Source: a virus. From it: DNA of 21,410 nt. The notes under the pieces are model-generated. The model was not told where the DNA came from. It made no database searches and saw only the letters and a program-made list of their open reading frames with translations. Positions 15,702-21,410 of the stretch are shown here, one piece after another. A program made the position numbers and the translations under genes. The DNA lies in IMG/VR virus record IMGVR_UViG_3300010397_000096, positions 1-21,410 of that record. One strand, given 5' to 3'. Within the stretch, counting starts at the first letter, position 1; the number at the start of each line of letters is the position of its first letter.

Positions 15702-16460
15702 TTATTTTTTCTCCCACCCTTTTAAAACAAAATCAATACACTTAAATATTTCATACACTACCTGTGGCTGTATCGCATTGCCAAGTCCCTTCAATCTGTT
15801 TGTGTCCATCCTTTCGGATAGCCCATCAATGCTTCTGCGAATTGCGGGTTCAATTTGCCACTCGCCATTATTTTCCTGCCTGCTTCTCCAAACATTCGAT
15901 ATAATTTCTTCTTGTTTCCGCTCCCGCCTCCCATTGCTGTAACTCCGCCCGTTGTAGTAACGCTCATTGTAGGCAACAATCCAAACTCTATCTCTTCTGT
16001 GTGCTGCACCAATGGCACAAGCTGGAATAATAAATGTTTCGATTTCGTAACCTTCGCTTTCCAAGTCAGCGAACACATCTTCGAGAGCCATTCCGATGAT
16101 GCCAGCAACATTTTCGCCAACAACAAAGGGCGGTTTTGTTTCGCATATAACTCTAAACATTTCTTTCCAGAGGTAACGGTCATCATCTTTGCCTTTCCTG
16201 CTTCCAGCCAAACTAAACGGTTGGCATGGAAATCCTCCTGTGAGAATGTCAATTTTGTTTGTGTATTCGCTTCCGTTAAATTCTTTAATGTCGCCATATC
16301 GCTTTACTGTTGGAAAATTCTTTGTCAATACTTTTTTGCACCATCCATCTTTTTCTACCTGAAATACATTCTCCCATCCCATCCATTCTGCTGCCAAGTC
16401 AAATCCACCGATACCAGTGAACAGCGAAGAATGTTTGATTTTTTCAAAATCATTTGCCAC
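15702..16460 (-). CDS. C5-cytosine DNA methyltransferase
   Basis: A 252-residue enzyme with the ordered C5-methyltransferase motifs: I, SLFTGIGGFDLA (SAM binding, residues 12-23); IV, GGFPCQPFSLAG with catalytic C79; VI, GENVAG (115-120); VIII, AAHRRDRVWIV (152-162); and X, LKGLGNAIQPQVVYEI (223-238). The target-recognition stretch between VIII and X is only about 60 residues, giving a small solitary enzyme. No cognate restriction enzyme is adjacent, so protection of phage DNA from host restriction is the likely role. It sits inside a 22-bp inverted repeat and contains a long second-frame ORF. The start ATG at 16460 leaves a complete motif I. Confidence 0.9.
   Translation of the reverse strand: MANDFEKIKHSSLFTGIGGFDLAAEWMGWENVFQVEKDGWCKKVLTKNFPTVKRYGDIKEFNGSEYTNKIDILTGGFPCQPFSLAGSRKGKDDDRYLWKEMFRVICETKPPFVVGENVAGIIGMALEDVFADLESEGYEIETFIIPACAIGAAHRRDRVWIVAYNERYYNGRSYSNGRRERKQEEIISNVWRSRQENNGEWQIEPAIRRSIDGLSERMDTNRLKGLGNAIQPQVVYEIFKCIDFVLKGWEKK
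15791..16297 (-). other. 168-codon ORF nested in +1 frame of the methyltransferase
   Basis: A full ATG-to-TGA frame inside the methyltransferase gene, with a stop just before its start (TAA at 16304-16306). Its product has segments I recognise from database proteins that accompany phage C5-methyltransferases: MTVTSGKKCLEL, LTWKAKVTKSKHLLFQLVPL, EFGLLPTMSV and LNPQFAEALMGYPKGWT. These lie exactly opposite methyltransferase motifs (for example LLFQLVPL over IIPACAIG). The resemblance could therefore be only a frame shadow of a conserved gene, or true dual coding. No ribosome site is evident. Confidence 0.35.
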
Positions 16461-16663
16461 CGCTCAAAAAAATAATTTATTAAAAACCTTAGTGCAGTGC
16501 TTCGTATTGAGGTCTGTGCTGAATAGACCGCAACGAGAAGATAACATACGATTAAAAGAGATTGCCTCTCGTAATCCGAACATTTGTGCATCTAATAAAC
16601 AGTTTTGGTTAATCATAATTTTGTGCCTTGTATTGAGGAGGCAACCTCTTTAATCGTCATTCG
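16461..16663. other. repeat-rich spacer upstream of methyltransferase
   Basis: 203 bp, the same length as the spacer on the other side of the methyltransferase. It holds the right copy of the 22-bp inverted repeat, the direct repeat GCTTCGTATT-6-TGTGCTG (16499-16521), a related GCCTTGTATTGAGG at 16625-16638, a hairpin GGTCT/AGACC (16511-16529), and a longer imperfect inverted repeat pairing 16549-16570 with 16635-16656. A 50-codon minus ORF (16616 to 16464) has no supporting features. Confidence 0.5.
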
Positions 16664-16888
16664 TTATCCCGCTTTATTTTTCTGTTTTTCGTACTCCGTG
16701 TATAGTTGGTCTAAGTCATAATGATTCCTGTGTTCTGGATAATAATATTTTCCATTCGCGAGGCTGTAAATACCTTCGTCCTTTTCAATTTTATTTTTAC
16801 TAACCCACTCAGCGAAAGCCTTGGTCTCTATTTATGCATAAAGCTTCATTGCATCGGTTGCCTCTTTTATTTGCTCTGCTGTCTTCAT
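16664..16888 (-). pseudogene. small gene interrupted by an in-frame TAA
   Basis: The ATG at 16888 overlaps the stop of the zinc-ribbon gene by 4 nt (ATGA), so translation should start here. The frame reads MKTAEQIKEATDAMKLYA, then TAA (16834-16832), then continues in the same frame for 55 codons: IETKAFAEWVSKNKIEKD, GIYSLANGKYYYPEHRNH and YDLDQLYTEYEKQKNKAG, ending in TAA. The two halves together look like one small phage protein of the type 'MKTAEEI...FAEWxSKN...YxTEQLYEEYxK', common in Bacteroidota phages. A single nonsense change separates them. The second half has no ATG near its start, so it is probably not translated unless the stop is read through. Confidence 0.6.
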
Positions 16889-17151
16889 GTTAGTTTGGTT
16901 TTTATTGGTAATTCTATTTTTTGCCATTCACTTTCCATAATAATATAACCACACCCTGTACACGTATGAACGTATGATGCCAAAGGAAACGTGTTATATA
17001 CAGTAGCCTCTTGTGCTTTGCTACATTCTGTACATTGAATTATTTCTGTGTGACTATGTACTTTATCATATGGGTGTGATTTTTCAAAATCAACTGTTCC
17101 ATCATTTTTTTTATGAGGCCTTGGTGAGGCACTTTCGTTTGGTTCTGTCAT
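16885..17151 (-). CDS. small zinc-ribbon protein
   Basis: An 88-residue protein with two CxxC knuckles, C40-x2-C43 (IIQCTECSKA) and C64-x2-C67 (HTCTGCGYII), about 20 residues apart, the pattern of a zinc ribbon. The N-terminus is polar and His-rich (SHPYDKVHSHTEI). No catalytic part is seen. It may bind nucleic acid or protein. It lies 4 nt after the preceding gene and overlaps the broken gene after it by 4 nt. Confidence 0.6.
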   Translation of the reverse strand: MTEPNESASPRPHKKNDGTVDFEKSHPYDKVHSHTEIIQCTECSKAQEATVYNTFPLASYVHTCTGCGYIIMESEWQKIELPIKTKLT

Positions 17152-17155
17152 AATC

Positions 17156-17371
17156 TTACTTTTTGGTTTTATATTTTTCTGGTAACGGTTTCAGTGGGCT
17201 ACAACCCGCATCAAGCATTAGCTTAAGCGCAAGAAGCCCCTTTTGGTTTATGTTAACCTGGCTCTTTTCAACCTGCTCATAATACTTCTTTGTATCAATA
17301 TACGGCTTGAACATTGGCTCAGGGAACAGTTTAGGCTGCTCGATTATTTCTTTAATTGTTCTAGCTGACAT
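17156..17371 (-). CDS. small hypothetical protein
   Basis: A 71-residue basic protein (MSARTIKEIIEQPKLFPEPM...). The middle is a likely helix (QKGLLALKLMLDAG) and the end is Pro/Lys-rich (LKPLPEKYKTKK). It overlaps the upstream 65-residue gene by 28 nt. No domain is recognised. Confidence 0.5.
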   Translation of the reverse strand: MSARTIKEIIEQPKLFPEPMFKPYIDTKKYYEQVEKSQVNINQKGLLALKLMLDAGCSPLKPLPEKYKTKK

Positions 17372-17541
17372 AGTAACTTATTTATTTCTGTTTTTTTTTC
17401 TTCAAGGCTCAACGCGTTAAATCTTTCTCTTTCTTCATCAAAATGTTTTTTATATTCCGTCATATGTTCCCTAAAAAACCATTTAAAATGATCGCAATCA
17501 ATTACCGCTTGTTGCCGTTTTATTTTTTGTTCAATATACAT
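17344..17541 (-). CDS. small helical hypothetical protein
   Basis: A 65-residue charged protein, almost all helix (HMTEYKKHFDEERERFNALS, EINKLLCQLEQLKK), probably a short coiled coil. It begins 11 nt inside the helicase gene's end and overlaps the next gene by 28 nt, so it belongs to the replication operon. The function is unknown. Confidence 0.5.
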   Translation of the reverse strand: MYIEQKIKRQQAVIDCDHFKWFFREHMTEYKKHFDEERERFNALSLEEKKTEINKLLCQLEQLKK

Positions 17542-18826
17542 TTCCGAACTTAGCTTGTGATGCGGTAAATTTCATTTTGCACCATCCTAGTTTACCATTG
17601 CGATGCTTAGACACAATCAACCAGCCAATGCCTTCGGTAGAGTGTCCTGTTTCATCCTCCATTATTCCATAATATTCTGGACGATACAAGAACCCAACTA
17701 TATCAGCATCCTGTTCAATAGCTCCAGACTCTCGTAGGTCGCTTAACATTGGCACCTTATCGCCTCCACGTGTTTCAACAGCCCTGCTCAACTGAGACAA
17801 CGCAATAATTGGTATATTTAACTCTTTCGCTATTTGTTTTATACCACGGCTTATTTCGCTTATTTCAGCCTCTCTGTTTTGTTTACCTTCACCACCTGAC
17901 ATTAGCTGTAAATAATCAATAATTATTATTTCAACGCCAAGCTGATTAACCATTATCCTGGCCTTTTGCCTGAATTGCGATAATTTCAATCCCGCTGTAT
18001 CATCAAAGAAAATGTTTGCGCCTATTATTTTTTTCATGTGCGCTCGTGCTGATTCAAGCTGATAAACATTAAGCCCGTTAAATATTTCATCACTTGGTAT
18101 TTCAGACTCACCGCTTACTATTCTGACAAATAACTGAGCACTTGATACCTCAAGGGTAAATACACCAACTTTATGTTTTAAATCTACTGCCATATTCCTG
18201 GCAATACTCACAACAAAAGCAGTCTTACCCATTCCCGGCCTGGCAGCAATTACCAGTAAATCTGGTTTTTTAATTCCGTTGAATATCCCATCAATTGTTT
18301 TTAAACCAGTTAGTATTCCGCTCACTCCGTTATTAGCCATTATGGCTTCCTGGTCCTTCACGAAATCAGCTTCTAACTCAGCAAGTGTTTTTATGTTGTT
18401 TCCAGACATGCCAGCCGTAATGCCGTTTATATTGCGTTCTGCTGCGTCCAACGCATCAAATATGTCTTTACCCTCCTCAACCATTTGAATAGTTTCTGAG
18501 CAAACCCTGATAGCTTCACGCTTAAGAAATAACTCATGCAGAAATAACAGGTCTTTGTTTAAACCAATCGGAGGTTCACATCTGAAATCAATTTTTTCAA
18601 TTACTGAAGTTGAAAAAGGAGTTATTGTATTCGTTAGCCATGTTTTAACGGTTTCGGAATTTATTGGGTGTTTTGATAAATGCAATGATTTTACGGCCTG
18701 CGCATATGGCTTATATTCCTGAAAATGATTAGGATTAAAACCATTCTCAAGCTCATACAAACACGATGGCTCATAAAAAACTTTTGCCAAAGCAGTTAAT
18801 TCTATTTCGGGGGCCGATAAGATCAT
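17531..18826 (-). CDS. dnaB: DnaB-type replicative helicase
   Basis: A 431-residue helicase. Residues 1-130 form a divergent N-terminal domain. The RecA-like motor starts near GILTGLKTIDGIFNG (residue 170). Walker A is AARPGMGKTA (K201, T202), Walker B is IIIIDYLQLM (D304), IIALSQLSR carries Q345, LRESGAIEQDADIV follows, and R409 in SKHRNGKLG fits the arginine finger. It unwinds DNA at the phage fork as a hexamer. The start overlaps the preceding DUF6291-like gene by 4 nt, the familiar organiser/loader-helicase pair of phages. Length is near normal for DnaB. Confidence 0.95.
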   Translation of the reverse strand: MILSAPEIELTALAKVFYEPSCLYELENGFNPNHFQEYKPYAQAVKSLHLSKHPINSETVKTWLTNTITPFSTSVIEKIDFRCEPPIGLNKDLLFLHELFLKREAIRVCSETIQMVEEGKDIFDALDAAERNINGITAGMSGNNIKTLAELEADFVKDQEAIMANNGVSGILTGLKTIDGIFNGIKKPDLLVIAARPGMGKTAFVVSIARNMAVDLKHKVGVFTLEVSSAQLFVRIVSGESEIPSDEIFNGLNVYQLESARAHMKKIIGANIFFDDTAGLKLSQFRQKARIMVNQLGVEIIIIDYLQLMSGGEGKQNREAEISEISRGIKQIAKELNIPIIALSQLSRAVETRGGDKVPMLSDLRESGAIEQDADIVGFLYRPEYYGIMEDETGHSTEGIGWLIVSKHRNGKLGWCKMKFTASQAKFGNVY

Positions 18827-19443
18827 GCTTGAATAATATTTGCGTTTGCAGGAACTTTAAAAGCCGTTGGTTTTTCCTCTGGTTTATAATTTCTAACAAA
18901 GTCTTTTTCTCTTGCGGCCCAAGTCTCAAGTCTTCTACCGGTATCCCATGTTTTTTGAAGTTCTTGTTTAAACTTTGAACCAGATTTATTTGGCTCAGTC
19001 CAATAGTTAAAAAAATCATTAATCAACTTTGGAGGATATTTTTCATAAAAAGGTTTGAGGGTGTCAGCAAACAAAAGTTTGCGCCTCTCTATATTTATTA
19101 CATTAACATTTACATTAACAGCTACGTTTGCTTGGTTTTGCTTGGTTTTGCTTGGTTTTGCTAGCAATTGCTTGGTTTGATTGTAAGCCTTTGATTTACC
19201 TCCATTTCTACCAGCTTCAACACGCGCTATTTTAATCTTTTCATACCTGTTTAAGTCCCTTTTTAACTGCTGTTTTATGGGCTCAAAAACAAGCGCAACC
19301 ACATCATCTGATGCAACAGGATCGAGGTCGTTAACATATGCTAGCAAATGCTTGATTAGCTTGCCAGCCTTTTCATCGGACAATAAATTGACTGTATGAA
19401 TTAGCTCGGTATATAAAACAAATGATTTCTTATCGGTAGCCAT
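18823..19443 (-). CDS. replication organiser / helicase-loader-like (DUF6291-like)
   Basis: A 206-residue protein translated just before DnaB and overlapping it by 4 nt. Residues 5-75 fit DUF6291: KKSFVLYTELIHTVNLLSDE, LIKHLLAYVNDLDP, FEPIKQQLKRDLNRYEKI, then AGRNGGK. Residues 87-118 are a low-complexity linker (KQLLAKPSKTKQNQ, VAVNVNVNV). Residues about 128-180 (FYEKYPPKLINDFFNYWTEP, ELQKTWDTGRRLETWAA) resemble the DnaT-like C-terminal segment of phage replication proteins. The likely role is origin recognition and helicase loading. The linker DNA is itself a direct-repeat array (19098-19179), as in lambda gene O. Confidence 0.7.
   Translation of the reverse strand: MATDKKSFVLYTELIHTVNLLSDEKAGKLIKHLLAYVNDLDPVASDDVVALVFEPIKQQLKRDLNRYEKIKIARVEAGRNGGKSKAYNQTKQLLAKPSKTKQNQANVAVNVNVNVINIERRKLLFADTLKPFYEKYPPKLINDFFNYWTEPNKSGSKFKQELQKTWDTGRRLETWAAREKDFVRNYKPEEKPTAFKVPANANIIQA
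19098..19179. other. candidate phage replication origin inside the organiser gene
   Basis: Three exact tandem copies of GCTTGGTTTT (19130-19159) in a 10-bp register, flanked by degenerate copies at 19121-19129, 19160-19169 and 19170-19179. Next to them lies an AT-rich stretch with a 12-bp tandem repeat, TTACATTAACAT (19098-19109) and TTACATTAACAG (19110-19121). The 20-mer at 19160-19179 recurs with 17 of 20 matches at 19340-19359. Iterons beside an AT-rich unwinding stretch, inside an initiator-type gene, is the layout of lambda-like origins. Confidence 0.45.
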
Positions 19444-19447
19444 TTTA

Positions 19448-19675
19448 CTATGAAGCTTGTTTTAAATTATGTGTGCTGGAGAATTCAATGAACTCCCTGG
19501 CTGATTTAGCCCTTTCAATTAGCAGTTGTATTTCTTTACTTATGTCCCTGCCCTTACCTAATATACCATCTGCTTTTAATTGATCACAGCATGCTCCTAT
19601 ATGGTTCATCAACCAGGTACATTTATCAACCTCGCGTTGGGCTGCTTCAATTATTATTTCAGGTATTTTATTCAT
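19448..19675 (-). CDS. small helical hypothetical protein
   Basis: A 75-residue protein, mostly helical (IIIEAAQREVDKCTWLMNHI, ISKEIQLLIERAKSAREFIE). It lies 4 nt before the DUF6291-like gene and overlaps the preceding gene by 8 nt. It has three cysteines but no metal-site pattern. The function is unknown; the position suggests a replication accessory. Confidence 0.5.
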   Translation of the reverse strand: MNKIPEIIIEAAQREVDKCTWLMNHIGACCDQLKADGILGKGRDISKEIQLLIERAKSAREFIEFSSTHNLKQAS

Positions 19676-20045
19676 TGCTTAAGCCTTTCTTAAAGTGCTT
19701 TATTATTTTCTCCATTTGAAATTGGTAGTATAGGTTAGGATCATCGTATCCCTCAGGGTCCTGCTTCCATAACAGGTACATGACGGCTTTTAATCGCTTT
19801 GATGGTGTTTTTTGAATGTCCACCATATCAATACCAGCCAGATCAATTTCCTTCATTAAATCAGTCTGTATAGCGTTAGGGCTTATATATACGTTAGCAA
19901 TGTTATTGTTTACCGCAAATAACCTTGCAGCAAATTCAGGAGTTAATTCCTGCGTGCCGAGCGTTACAGAGAGTGTACGATCCTTACGGGTACGTACACC
20001 CTCTATAATTGCCTGCATTACTATGCCTTTTTCTTTTTGTGGCAT
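19668..20045 (-). CDS. conserved Bacteroidota phage protein, unknown function
   Basis: A 125-residue protein. The first half has IIEGVRTRKDRTLSVTLGTQ and ELTPEFAARLFAVNN. The second half has TPSKRLKAVMYLLWKQDPEG, YDDPNLYYQFQMEKIIKHFK. I recall this last segment ('TPSxRLRxVLYLLWxQxxEG...YYxxxMExII') from other Bacteroidota phages near replication genes. The role is unknown; a replication or recombination accessory is plausible by location. The start shares one base with the stop of the preceding gene. Confidence 0.6.
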   Translation of the reverse strand: MPQKEKGIVMQAIIEGVRTRKDRTLSVTLGTQELTPEFAARLFAVNNNIANVYISPNAIQTDLMKEIDLAGIDMVDIQKTPSKRLKAVMYLLWKQDPEGYDDPNLYYQFQMEKIIKHFKKGLSNE

Positions 20046-20281
20046 TAGTCCCTTGACTTTGCGTACATCTTTGCAAAAGGATTATAAACCACCTGACATG
20101 TGATTAAGCAGTCCTCTTCAATTTGAAGGGTTGTATGGTTCTTTGTTTCCAAAGTTGCCGATCCCTTTACCATAAATGTCTCGTTAACATTGTCCAGGTT
20201 AATTACTTGTTTAGCGCCTTTAATGAAATGACCTTCGGTTGAAGATGGCGCTACATTTACTCTTTGTTTTGTTGTTTCCAT
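20045..20281 (-). CDS. small hypothetical protein
   Basis: A 78-residue protein with a polar N-terminus and beta-prone middle (KQVINLDNVNETFMVKGSAT, TLQIEEDCLITCQVVYNPFA). No domain is recognised. It is linked by a one-base overlap to the next gene and lies 25 nt after the DUF6745-like gene. Confidence 0.5.
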   Translation of the reverse strand: METTKQRVNVAPSSTEGHFIKGAKQVINLDNVNETFMVKGSATLETKNHTTLQIEEDCLITCQVVYNPFAKMYAKSRD

Positions 20282-20306
20282 TTTTTGATTATTGTTAAGT
20301 TGTTGT

Positions 20307-21410
20307 TTAAAATTCGTATTTGATTAATTTGAAATATGACTCACCATCAATACCTGATACATCCTCAATTTCATATTTAGACATTGATGACAATACATCA
20401 TTACCTTTTTCTGTCAGTATTGTACTGTATCTTTCGCCTTGGCGAGAAATTGATTTTATATGTTTTTTTAACTTGGATGGTATCCGATATAAAGAAGCAA
20501 TTGCGTCTTTTGCGTTCGTATGTGAACTGTCTACACCCAAGAAAAACATTCTATCTGTAGAAGGGCAATAACAGCGAACATAAGCTATATTGGTTTCGTT
20601 TATATTTCCTTTGAACAAAGTATAAACACCGATGTTCATTCCGTTTGTTGTTCCGGTTAAATACCTTTGATCCTTTTTATCAACGAATGAATCTGTTTCT
20701 TTTAGATATTCACGAAAGAAATCAACTAAATATTCATCACCATATTTTTCCTGCATTAAAGCAATACATGTTGATTTATATTCCTCGTTTGACTCATTAA
20801 TAAAATCTTCCATTTTGAATGATTTATCCGAAATTGATTTAAAGTGTTTCTCAGGAATATTACGGCCATTTATATAAAATCCATTCCATTCTGTTATGTT
20901 GGTTGAATTACCCCATTCAACGGACGAACCGTTTATATTATGTAAGTCATTATTTTCGTTTCTGTGAATTTTTTTAGGGTATTTTGAAACGACACAAACA
21001 AGCTCAGAGAAAATTGCTGTGTAAATATTTCCATTAAGATATAATTCATTCCATGAATCAAGCGTAGCATTTATTTCAGCAGTAAGATTAAATTCATCTT
21101 TCATGAATTTCCACCAAGCAATTACGCCACCATAAAAACAATCTGTTATAAATAGACCATAACTATTCATTTTGCCAAGTGAGTCAAGCTGTGAGTAAAG
21201 CTGTGAGTAAAGCTGTGAGTAAAGCTGTGAGTAAAGCTGTGAGTCAAGCTGTGAGTAAAGCCGTGAGTCAAGCTGTGAGTCAAGCTGTGAGTCAAGCTGT
21301 GATCTAAGCTGTGAGTCAAGCTGTGAGTCAAGCTGTGATCTAAGCTGTGAGGAAAGCTGTGAGTAAAGCTGTGAGTCAAGCTGTGAGTAAAGCTGTGAGT
21401 AAAGCTGTGA
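20307..21410 (-). CDS. DUF6745-like protein with N-terminal SQLX repeats, 5'-truncated
   Basis: An ATG at 21170 gives a 287-residue product, but the frame stays open upstream through the whole repeat to the window edge, adding S-L-G-K and 19 tetrapeptides (SQLY, SQLD, SQLR, SQLS). The repeat contains no ATG, so the true start lies beyond 21410. The C-terminal part carries SVEWGNSTNITEWNGFYING, IPEKHFKSISDKSFKMEDFI, ALMQEKYGDEYLVDFF and DRMFFLGVDSSHTNAKDAIA, which I match to DUF6745 from memory. That domain has no known function. The SQLX stretch could form a repeat solenoid or a flexible stalk. Translation could also begin internally at 21170. Confidence 0.6.
   Translation of the reverse strand, partial: SQLYSQLYSQLDSQLYSQLSSQLRSQLDSQLDSQLRSQLDSQLDSQLDSRLYSQLDSQLYSQLYSQLYSQLYSQLDSLGKMNSYGLFITDCFYGGVIAWWKFMKDEFNLTAEINATLDSWNELYLNGNIYTAIFSELVCVVSKYPKKIHRNENNDLHNINGSSVEWGNSTNITEWNGFYINGRNIPEKHFKSISDKSFKMEDFINESNEEYKSTCIALMQEKYGDEYLVDFFREYLKETDSFVDKKDQRYLTGTTNGMNIGVYTLFKGNINETNIAYVRCYCPSTDRMFFLGVDSSHTNAKDAIASLYRIPSKLKKHIKSISRQGERYSTILTEKGNDVLSSMSKYEIEDVSGIDGESYFKLIKYEF
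21180..21410 (-). repeat. 12-bp tandem repeat, 19 units, coding SQLX
   Basis: Nineteen consecutive 12-nt units (21183-21410). On the minus strand each reads TCA CAG CTT plus a variable codon. The variable codon is TAC (8 units), GAC (8), AGA (2) or TCC (1). The only other change is CGG for CAG in one unit (21255-21266). The array continues past the window edge. All three minus frames are open, so the THS-type peptide from another frame is a shadow. Confidence 0.9.

Larger units (their letters stand above)
15689..16488. repeat. 22-bp inverted repeat enclosing the methyltransferase
   Basis: Positions 15689-15710 (GGTTTTTAATAAATTATTTT plus two T) are the exact reverse complement of 16467-16488. 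The left copy covers the last codons and stop of the methyltransferase; the right copy lies 6 bp before its start codon. The 800-bp unit thus contains one complete gene and nothing else. Confidence 0.6.

Noticed and set aside
15855-16475. 206-codon plus-strand ORF opposite the methyltransferase
   Set aside because: It is antisense to a gene with all conserved motifs, and its product has no domain.
16464-16616. 50-codon minus-strand ORF upstream of the methyltransferase
   Set aside because: It covers the inverted and direct repeats and has no recognised protein features.
16832-16834. Stop-codon reassignment as the reason for the internal TAA
   Set aside because: TAA is the normal stop of many clear genes here, and TGA and TAG are also used as stops.
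21167-21379. 70-codon ORF made of THS-type repeats on the minus strand
   Set aside because: It is another frame of the 12-bp array. The SQLX frame is continuous with the DUF6745-like gene, and the array leaves all three minus frames open.
21180-21410. Possible CRISPR array
   Set aside because: The units are 12 nt, directly adjacent, with no spacers, and they are in frame with a gene.

Overview
The window looks like part of a temperate tailed-phage genome or prophage of a Bacteroidota host. The DNA is AT-rich, most genes lack a clear Shine-Dalgarno sequence, and many proteins resemble families I know mainly from Bacteroidota phages (portal with a Cys/His tail, small head-tail connector, fibre proteins with 'DVTEGTRLYF'-type segments, a DUF6291-like replication protein). 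No rRNA, tRNA or CRISPR was seen. TAA, TGA and TAG all end real genes, so the genetic code looks standard.

Plus strand, 1-11042, late genes: an XkdF-like prohead protease cut by the left edge, a probable scaffold, the major capsid protein, a beta-rich structural protein, a rho-independent terminator, a small structural protein, the portal, a head-tail connector, a tail-completion-like protein, a large fibre protein, a small protein and a second fibre-like protein with a signal peptide. Then comes a lysis block: a small membrane protein, a PD-(D/E)XK/VRR-type nuclease, a CHAP endolysin and a holin of the three-TM gene-transfer-release type. I see no terminase, tape measure or baseplate gene. 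At 11043-11296 is a control region with helically phased repeats, followed by a tyrosine integrase (11297-12436).

Minus strand, 21410 down to 12444, early and accessory genes, in transcription order: a DUF6745-like protein whose N-terminus is a 12-nt tandem repeat (SQLX) running off the right edge; three small unknowns; a DUF6291-like replication organiser with iteron-like repeats in its linker (candidate origin, as in lambda gene O); a DnaB helicase; small unknowns including a zinc-ribbon protein; and a small gene broken by an in-frame TAA. Next come a C5-cytosine methyltransferase and a PAPS-reductase-like PP-loop protein, each preceded by about 200 bp of repeat-rich non-coding DNA. Last is a five-gene operon in which every junction overlaps by 4 nt: a second tyrosine recombinase, a membrane protein, two unknowns and an excisionase-like small protein that ends 7 nt from the integrase.

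The most unusual parts are the SQLX array, where nearly all variation sits in one codon of each unit; the methyltransferase/PAPS segment, which looks assembled from cassette-like units with shared boundary repeats and contains a long second-frame ORF; the possible internal origin; and the two oppositely oriented recombinases, each with a symmetric DNA site beside it.
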